DNA of 10,608 nt from positions 1-10,608 of the forward strand of contig JAURND010000092.1 of NCBI GenBank assembly GCA_030830425.1, read 5' to 3'. A model generated the notes under the pieces. That model searched no databases, had not been told where the DNA came from, and saw only the letters and a program-made list of their open reading frames with translations. This document shows, in pieces, positions 1 through 4,557 of this stretch; positions within the stretch are counted from its first letter, which is position 1; every line of letters starts with the position of its first letter. This stretch comes from Gammaproteobacteria bacterium. GTDB taxonomy: Bacteria > Pseudomonadota > Gammaproteobacteria > JAURND01. A program made the position numbers and the translations under genes.

Positions 1-69
1 CAGAAAAAAGATCAAGCCACTTCGCACTGTGTCGCGGTCATCGCCGTCCCCGGCTGTACCGTGGATTAA
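1..69 (+). CDS. Possible 3' end of an upstream gene (22 codons and stop)
   Basis: Frame 1 is open from the left edge and ends at TAA (67-69); the visible tail ends in Pro-Gly-Cys-Thr-Val-Asp. The stretch is clearly richer in G and C than the AT-rich sequence that follows, and the change occurs at the stop codon, which fits a coding-to-intergenic boundary. The other two plus-strand frames are also open over this short distance, so the frame is not proven. I do not recognise the product. If it is real, it reads in the same direction as the kinase gene, about 210 bp upstream of it. Confidence 0.22.
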   Translation, partial: QKKDQATSHCVAVIAVPGCTVD

Positions 70-102
70 TTTTAACAAAAACAGGGCAGAAAAATATATC
101 TT

Positions 103-118
103 AATTTTTTAAAAAATT
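103..118. repeat. 16-bp AT palindrome AATTTTTTAAAAAATT
   Basis: A perfect self-complementary sequence, A2T6A6T2, lies in the leader of the kinase gene just before the first promoter-like boxes. It has no loop and no GC stem, so it is not a standard intrinsic terminator. It could be a bent-DNA element or a binding site for a dimeric regulator. The left half begins with CTTAAT (100-105), which resembles one half of a PmrA box, but the second half-site is not present. Its function is inferred only. Confidence 0.35.
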
Positions 119-121
119 GTC

Positions 122-151
122 TAGACTTTTCGCCCGCTATACGAGTATATA
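122..151 (+). promoter_or_regulatory. Candidate sigma-70 promoter for the kinase gene
   Basis: TAGACT (122-127) and TATATA (146-151), separated by 18 bases, each match four of six positions of the -35 and -10 consensus. This would give a leader of about 120 bases before the ATG at 280. A second, weaker pair is TTGTTC (189-194) and TAAACT (212-217) with a 17-base spacer. Neither is strong, and AT-rich DNA yields such matches by chance. Confidence 0.25.
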
Positions 152-222
152 TCAAAACGCAGGAATTTCGGTGAAGTCTTGCGATTCATTGTTCCGTTTT
201 TCAAAAGCAATTAAACTGAATT

Positions 223-230
223 CCCCCCCC
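223..230 (+). repeat. Homopolymer run of eight C in the kinase leader
   Basis: C8 occurs in otherwise AT-rich leader DNA, 49 bases upstream of the kinase start. Such runs are prone to slippage. Here it is outside the reading frame, so any effect would be on spacing of promoter elements or on the transcript leader. Confidence 0.5.
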
Positions 231-264
231 GTTTGTAAACTACGGGATATAAAAAACAATTCAT

Positions 265-272
265 GAAGAGGG
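265..272 (+). promoter_or_regulatory. Ribosome binding site of the kinase gene
   Basis: GAAGAGGG ends seven bases before the ATG at 280, a good Shine-Dalgarno match at normal spacing. It fixes this start in preference to the later in-frame ATG codons. A five-codon minicistron (ATG 263, stop TGA 278-280) spans this site and its stop overlaps the kinase ATG by one base, but it has no ribosome binding site of its own. Confidence 0.7.
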
Positions 273-279
273 TTCTCTG

Positions 280-2991
280 ATGAAAGATGACAAAAAGCAT
301 CGCTTGAATAATATTGAGCATCCAAGAAAAACGCTGGAAATCGTAAACCAGATGGTAATAGATAGCCTGCAAGAGGGTGATCTTATCGGCCAGGGTACGT
401 TTAGCAAGGTTAAAGAAATAAGATCACCATTAGAATCTAGTGGCGCTCGTTTTGTAAAGGCAACGATTAGTGATCCGGAATCAGAAGCAAAAAATCAACA
501 AATATCATATTTTAGGGAAAAGATAAAAAAAGAAGAAAAAAGCCTCGAACAACTAAAACAAGGAAATTTGTTTAAAAGGTTTTTTAGAAAAAAAGAATTA
601 GAAAGCATTGAGAAAAGCATACGAACTCAAAAAAACAAAATATCACGTTTTTTGAAAGAGATAAATCAAAACGATAAAAAACCAGCCGAACAATTACAAG
701 GAGCTAATAAGCTACTCTTTTATTATAATATCCGTTCTCCTTTTTTAGCTCAAGATACAGTGATAACTGTAACAAATAGAATTGCGCCAAGAGCACCTAA
801 TGATCTTAAAAAATACATAGAGGAAGAGAAAAATTTATCTCCACAAGAAATTAAGAATATCATTGGGCAATTAGTATTGGGTTTAGAGGTATTACACGAG
901 AATCTTATTGACGGTAAACGAGTTCCACTTGTGCATAGAGATCTTAAACCTGGCAATATATTGCTTTTTATAGATGACTCGGTGGAGCCTAGGAGAATAA
1001 CAGCTAAAATAGCTGATTTTGACGGTATTGCATTAGTGAATACTGAAGGACAGTTGCGACCAGATCGACCAAATACAGAAGAGATTGGGACACTGGCGTA
1101 TTTGCCCCCTGAGCGATTGATATCCAGTAGTCAACTTTTCCCTGAACTAAAGAACGATCAGAAAAAGCGGCTTTTAGAAAAAGCAAAGTATTATGATGCC
1201 TTAAATCACTTAAAGGTAGATATTTATGCGCTTGGACAAACCATTCTAGATATAGCTTCTGGACAAAACCCCCTAGTTATAGATCCTAATAACCAAGAGA
1301 CTGCTGCGCTAGGGAGACTGCTTTTAGTTCATAACCCTGCTGAACGACCTGATATAGCGGCGATCAAAGCAAATCCTTATTTTGGTGAAAGTCCAACAGC
1401 GCGTAAAAAGTTCTTTGAGGACTTACTTAGCAATCAAAATGCAAAGGGAGATATAAAAGAAACAGATCGTTATGTAAAAGCTGCTAATACTCATGCCAAG
1501 CCTGGAGACGTGCTTGATATTCTGCCTACAAATTTTCAACCTGCATATAACGATTTTCAAAAGTTAGCGAACCAATATGAGTTTTTGTTGGATGAAGAAA
1601 TTTCCCGATCAACGGCAGATATTGTATTTTCATCTCAGGTCTTGTTAAAAAACTGTAACGCGTTTGTGAGTACATATAAAAAAACCCCCATTTTTCCAAA
1701 AGGTTCTCCATATAATCTTATGAGGGAGGAGATGATTGCTTGGGCAGAGCGCTATGTCAAAAGTCAGCCTAAATTAACACAAGAGACAAAACGCACAAAT
1801 TCAGCCACTTTAAATGATTTTCGCCCCACAACAGAGGGGCCAACAATGAATGAACTTGCTGCAACAGCAGTGAATCTAGAAGCGAAAGTTGAAGATAAAA
1901 AAGAAGATCAGTCAACTCACGCACAAGATTCATTGGCGTCAACTTCTCAAGAAATGAGGACTGGCCATTTAAATGCTTTACAAGCTACGCCAGAAACAGC
2001 AAAAGAGATAGAACCCAGACCGAAGACTAAAAAAACGGTAACATGGTCGAAAACAGTAGAGGTAGCAAAAATACTAAACAATGATGCAAAATTAATAAGT
2101 GACCCAACAAGTTTTCCTATCGCTAATGCAACGCCTTTAGATAATCTAGAGCCCCGCAGAAGAGAGGGGGCAACAATGTATGAATTTGCTGCAATAGCAA
2201 TGAACCCAGAAGCGAAATACCACACGCAAAAATGGGCTGCTAAAGATTTGGCTGCTTTAGAAAAATCGCGAGAAATTAAGAAATTAAAAGATATTTGCAG
2301 AAGATTTAGTGTTCAGCATTTACAGGATTATCTTAAGGACTATGAGGGAAAAACGCGTTTTTTCTTTTCTCCACATCAAAAGCGCAGTTATCAAACCTCA
2401 GTCATTAATGCCATTATTGTATCTAAAAGGTATAATAACGATAAAGTCTTAGAAAACCTTGAAGATACAGATCCAGACAAGTTCAGGGCTGCATGCACCG
2501 TTATTTTAAAAACACTACGTAAAAAATACCCATATAGCTACAGCTTGTTTGCTGGTACAGAAAATGAGGCAAAAGCACAAGCCGCGCCAACACCAGAGGA
2601 CGTAAAAAGATTGGAGTTAAAGGAATCGTTGGATGCGTGGATAGAAAAGCAGGAGAATAGCTTGCGGGGGCTAAGCGATGGTTCTCTAAGCGTAGAGCCT
2701 CTTGCAAACAGACAATTTCTTGTGGACAGCGTAGGGTACGCTAAACAACTTTCTAATCTGTTAGCGACTAAAATACCAGACATAATGAGTGAACGTATAA
2801 AATTAGGTCGGTCTGGCATGGCAATAATGGAAGGGGGAACTTTCCTTCATGAAATTTTAATAAAAATAGCTGATATTAATGCTCAAAAAAGTCAGAAACC
2901 ATTAGGTTGGCAGAGCGAGGGAGCACAAGACCAAAAATCAAGAAACACAGCATCCACTCCAGACACTTCTTTCACCGGCCGCCAGCCCTGA
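280..2991 (+). CDS. Eukaryotic-like Ser/Thr protein kinase with long C-terminal extension (probable effector)
   Basis: The 903-residue product has a protein kinase domain at about residues 33-370. Visible motifs are the glycine loop G37-Q-G-T-F-S-K-V44, a probable ATP-binding Lys60, HRD at 219-221 followed by L-K223-P-G-N226, DFD at 247-249 in place of DFG, the P-P-E form of the APE motif at 276-278, Asp314 of subdomain IX and Arg356 of subdomain XI. A highly charged, probably coiled-coil insert (about 68-135) separates the Lys60 strand from the presumed C-helix. Residues 400-500 and 650-870 are mainly helical-looking and not recognised; between them is a polar linker with an internal repeat (519-536 and 629-646). 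There is no signal peptide or membrane segment, so it is cytoplasmic or exported by a specialised system. By family it should transfer phosphate from ATP to Ser/Thr of proteins. Its single-gene context beside an F-box/ankyrin gene suggests a type IV-secreted effector acting in the host cell, which is inference. The Gly-to-Asp change in DFG may alter activity. The low-complexity last 17 codons overlap the convergent ankyrin gene. Confidence 0.88.
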   Translation: MKDDKKHRLNNIEHPRKTLEIVNQMVIDSLQEGDLIGQGTFSKVKEIRSPLESSGARFVKATISDPESEAKNQQISYFREKIKKEEKSLEQLKQGNLFKRFFRKKELESIEKSIRTQKNKISRFLKEINQNDKKPAEQLQGANKLLFYYNIRSPFLAQDTVITVTNRIAPRAPNDLKKYIEEEKNLSPQEIKNIIGQLVLGLEVLHENLIDGKRVPLVHRDLKPGNILLFIDDSVEPRRITAKIADFDGIALVNTEGQLRPDRPNTEEIGTLAYLPPERLISSSQLFPELKNDQKKRLLEKAKYYDALNHLKVDIYALGQTILDIASGQNPLVIDPNNQETAALGRLLLVHNPAERPDIAAIKANPYFGESPTARKKFFEDLLSNQNAKGDIKETDRYVKAANTHAKPGDVLDILPTNFQPAYNDFQKLANQYEFLLDEEISRSTADIVFSSQVLLKNCNAFVSTYKKTPIFPKGSPYNLMREEMIAWAERYVKSQPKLTQETKRTNSATLNDFRPTTEGPTMNELAATAVNLEAKVEDKKEDQSTHAQDSLASTSQEMRTGHLNALQATPETAKEIEPRPKTKKTVTWSKTVEVAKILNNDAKLISDPTSFPIANATPLDNLEPRRREGATMYEFAAIAMNPEAKYHTQKWAAKDLAALEKSREIKKLKDICRRFSVQHLQDYLKDYEGKTRFFFSPHQKRSYQTSVINAIIVSKRYNNDKVLENLEDTDPDKFRAACTVILKTLRKKYPYSYSLFAGTENEAKAQAAPTPEDVKRLELKESLDAWIEKQENSLRGLSDGSLSVEPLANRQFLVDSVGYAKQLSNLLATKIPDIMSERIKLGRSGMAIMEGGTFLHEILIKIADINAQKSQKPLGWQSEGAQDQKSRNTASTPDTSFTGRQP
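1834..2217 (+). repeat. Two 54-bp direct repeats inside the kinase gene
   Basis: Bases 1834-1887 and 2164-2217 match at 47 of 54 positions and lie exactly 330 bp (110 codons) apart in the same frame. They encode EGPTMNELAATAVNLEAK (residues 519-536) and EGATMYEFAAIAMNPEAK (629-646). A few similar residues precede each copy, but the sequence between the copies is otherwise unrelated. Each copy may form a short amphipathic helix, possibly a docking or processing motif; no known motif was recognised. Confidence 0.8.
2938..2991. other. 54-bp convergent overlap of kinase and ankyrin genes
   Basis: The kinase stop (2989-2991) lies beyond the ankyrin stop (2938-2940 on the minus strand), so the last 17 kinase codons and the last 17 ankyrin codons use the same DNA on opposite strands. 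The two mRNAs would be complementary at their 3' ends. The kinase tail here is polar and low-complexity, while the ankyrin tail carries the CaaX-like box. Confidence 0.85.
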
Positions 2992-4497
2992 ACTTTGTTT
3001 TTTTTCTTGAGGTTTTAATGGGGGGAAAAAAGCAGCAGTGCTACTCACCATTGGTGCTGAATTTTGTTTTTTCCCCTCAGAGGTTGGTTGCTGAATTTGA
3101 CGGTTAATGAATAAAAATACATCAAAGACACCTGAAGATTTTGCATTCTCAAGCGTTTTTTGAATGGCCACAAGATGCTGTCCATTTTTTTGTTTGATTG
3201 TCTCTGATAAAAGAAATGCTACCAACCCTAAGTTACCTGAGCGTGCCGCATTATCAAGCGTTTTTTGAGTTGCACAAAGACGCCGTCCATTTTTTTGTAT
3301 CACGGCCTCTGATAAAATAAATCTGACTAAATCCAAACAACCTGACCATGCCGCATTATTAAGCGTTTCTTGCGTTGCACAAAGCGGTTCATTTTCTTGT
3401 GTGACTGTTTCTGTCAACATAAATTTAACCAAATCTAAATAACCTGACAATGCCGCGTTATCAAGCGTTTCTTGCGTTGCACAAAGCGGTTCATTTTCTT
3501 GTGTGACTGTTTCTGTCAACATAAATTTCACTAAATCCAAACAACCTGAGCGTGCTGCATGATCAAGCGTTTCTTGAGTTGCACAAAGACGCTGTCCATT
3601 TTTTTGTGTCACGGCCTCTGATAAAATAAATCTGACTAAATCCAAACAACCTGACAATGCCGCGTTATCAAGCGTTTCTTGCGTTGCACAAAGCGGTTCA
3701 TTTTTTTGTGTGATTGTTGCTGTCAAAATAAATTCGACTAATGCCAAACAACCTGATCTTGCCGCTAAGTTGAGTGTTTCTGACGTCGCATAAAGACGTT
3801 CTCCATTTTCTTGTCTGACTGTTTTTGATAAAAGAAATGCTACCAACTTTAAATGACCTGATCCTGCTGCGTAAATAAGTGTATTTTGTGTAAGATAATA
3901 AAATGGCTGCCCACCTGAAGTGCTTTGTGCAAGTAGCCATTTCACTAATCCCAAATGACCAGACCCCGCGGCGAAATTAAGTATTTCTTCCGTATCCAGT
4001 ATTTCTTTTATAGATTCAGGTCTTTTTAGCTGACTCATTACCCATTGAACCAACTGGATATTGCCAAATATAACGGATCTTTTTAAGAGGTAAGCTAAAA
4101 AAATAAGCCTTGACAAAGCATGTGTGCGTAAAAAATTTTCCATCCAAATATCATTTAAACTTTGATGGGTTAAAAAGAAAGAATAATTAGGTGGAAGATT
4201 AAATACGCGGGTGCGCTTATTTCTCCAATATCTTTGGAATTTTAAATATATGGCAGGTGGCGTTAATAACGGACCCTTCTCATCACTAAGCCTCTCTTTT
4301 AAGTCTTCAGCAAGTTTAGGGCACTCATATTGAAATTCTTGTCTGAGTTTCTCCTGAAATTCTTCATGGATAACCGCTGCAAAAGACCTGCAAATGCTTG
4401 CAAAAAGTGGCGCATCTTCAGGTAAAATAAATTGTGCGATATGGCTGATGACATCATTTGGCAAAGTGGTTGTTTCTTGGTGATGATTTTCTAACAT
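2938..4497 (-). CDS. F-box / ankyrin-repeat protein with C-terminal CaaX-like box (AnkB-type effector)
   Basis: The 519-residue product has three parts. Residues 11-46 fit an F-box: Leu-Pro at 12-13, the hydrophobic pattern V-I-x-x-I-A-x-F-I-L, then I-C-R-x-F near 35-39. F-boxes bind Skp1 in eukaryotic SCF ubiquitin ligases. Residues 47-130 are an unassigned helical linker. Residues 168-468 form about nine ankyrin-like repeats of 34-35 residues with the core T-L-x-x-A-A-x-S-G-x-L-x-L-V-x-F-x-L; an earlier degenerate one may lie at 129-167. Ankyrin repeats would bind the target. The last four residues are Cys-Cys-Val-Ser, a fit to a farnesylation CaaX box, after a Lys-containing low-complexity tail (471-510). 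The same order of parts is known from L. pneumophila AnkB, which is much shorter. The start is supported by AAGGAAG seven bases upstream. The gene lies 60 bp downstream of the macroglobulin gene on the same strand and may be read from it or from its own weak promoter. It has no signal peptide, so delivery by a type IV system is inferred. Its 3' end overlaps the kinase gene by 54 bp. I found no terminator. Confidence 0.9.
   Translation of the reverse strand: MLENHHQETTTLPNDVISHIAQFILPEDAPLFASICRSFAAVIHEEFQEKLRQEFQYECPKLAEDLKERLSDEKGPLLTPPAIYLKFQRYWRNKRTRVFNLPPNYSFFLTHQSLNDIWMENFLRTHALSRLIFLAYLLKRSVIFGNIQLVQWVMSQLKRPESIKEILDTEEILNFAAGSGHLGLVKWLLAQSTSGGQPFYYLTQNTLIYAAGSGHLKLVAFLLSKTVRQENGERLYATSETLNLAARSGCLALVEFILTATITQKNEPLCATQETLDNAALSGCLDLVRFILSEAVTQKNGQRLCATQETLDHAARSGCLDLVKFMLTETVTQENEPLCATQETLDNAALSGYLDLVKFMLTETVTQENEPLCATQETLNNAAWSGCLDLVRFILSEAVIQKNGRRLCATQKTLDNAARSGNLGLVAFLLSETIKQKNGQHLVAIQKTLENAKSSGVFDVFLFINRQIQQPTSEGKKQNSAPMVSSTAAFFPPLKPQEKKQSSGLAAGERSVWSGCCVS
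2941..2952 (-). other. Codons for C-terminal Cys-Cys-Val-Ser (CaaX-like box)
   Basis: The minus strand reads TGC TGT GTT TCT TGA, giving Cys516, Cys517, Val518, Ser519 and stop. Cys at position -4, an aliphatic residue at -2 and Ser at -1 fit the eukaryotic farnesyltransferase substrate rule. The adjacent Cys517 could be a palmitoylation site. Prenylation by the host is inferred, because bacteria lack this enzyme. Confidence 0.6.
3049..3072 (+). terminator. Weak terminator-like hairpin downstream of the kinase gene
   Basis: CACC-ATT-GGTG is followed five bases later by a TTTTGTTTTTT tract on the plus strand, about 60 bases after the kinase stop and inside the ankyrin gene. The stem is only four pairs and is not adjacent to the T tract, so this is a weak candidate. 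No better one was seen near the end of either convergent gene. Confidence 0.2.
3094..3996 (-). repeat. Tandem ankyrin-coding repeats (102- and 105-bp units)
   Basis: Nine units can be laid out from 3996 downwards: 3996-3892, 3891-3787, 3786-3685, 3684-3580, 3579-3478, 3477-3376, 3375-3271, 3270-3166 and a partial 3165-3094. Two unit types occur: a 34-codon type whose loop ends T-Q-x-N-E-P-L (units 3, 5, 6) and a 35-codon type with Q-K-N-G-x-x-L (units 4, 7, 8). Bases 3361-3426 and 3463-3528 are identical over 66 bp at a 102-bp offset. The stretch from 3253 matches the one from 3562 with about five differences in 107 bp. Unit gain or loss would always keep the frame. Confidence 0.92.
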
Positions 4498-4504
4498 TGA
4501 TCTA

Positions 4505-4511
4505 CTTCCTT
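4505..4511 (-). promoter_or_regulatory. Ribosome binding site of the ankyrin gene
   Basis: On the minus strand AAGGAAG lies seven bases before the ATG at 4497-4495. It is a strong Shine-Dalgarno match and decides the start. Confidence 0.75.
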
Positions 4512-4518
4512 GTGTTCA

Positions 4519-4524
4519 ATCATA
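4519..4524 (-). promoter_or_regulatory. Possible -10 box for the ankyrin gene
   Basis: TATGAT on the minus strand (4524 to 4519) matches the -10 consensus at five of six positions and follows an A7 tract. The sequence 17 bases upstream (CCAAAA) is not a -35 box. If used, the leader would be about 15 bases and contain only the ribosome binding site. The alternative is read-through from the macroglobulin gene 60 bp upstream, since no terminator is visible in the gap. Confidence 0.3.
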
Positions 4525-4557
4525 TTTTTTTAGATGCTGTGTTTTGGCTAGATTTTT

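Noticed and set aside
100..118. Full PmrA box in the kinase leader
   Set aside because: Only the first half-site (CTTAATTTT) fits; the second half is poly-A and does not match.
263..280. Five-codon upstream reading frame (Met-Lys-Arg-Val-Leu) whose stop overlaps the kinase ATG
   Set aside because: No ribosome binding site of its own; the frame covers the kinase Shine-Dalgarno site and probably arises by chance.
1947..2225. Minus-strand open frame with hydrophobic residues inside the kinase gene
   Set aside because: Shadow of the coding strand; no start signal and no recognisable protein.
2938..2991. Frameshift or truncation in the kinase or ankyrin gene as the cause of the overlap
   Set aside because: Both frames are intact to normal stops and the ankyrin tail encodes a plausible CaaX end; a sequencing slip in the nearby homopolymers cannot be excluded but is not needed.
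2907..3107. Open frame on the plus strand across the kinase end
   Set aside because: Overlaps both real genes, has no ribosome binding site and encodes low-complexity sequence from T-rich tracts.
3094..3996. CRISPR array
   Set aside because: The regular spacing comes from in-frame ankyrin codons; the whole unit is repeated, with no unique spacers between short repeats.
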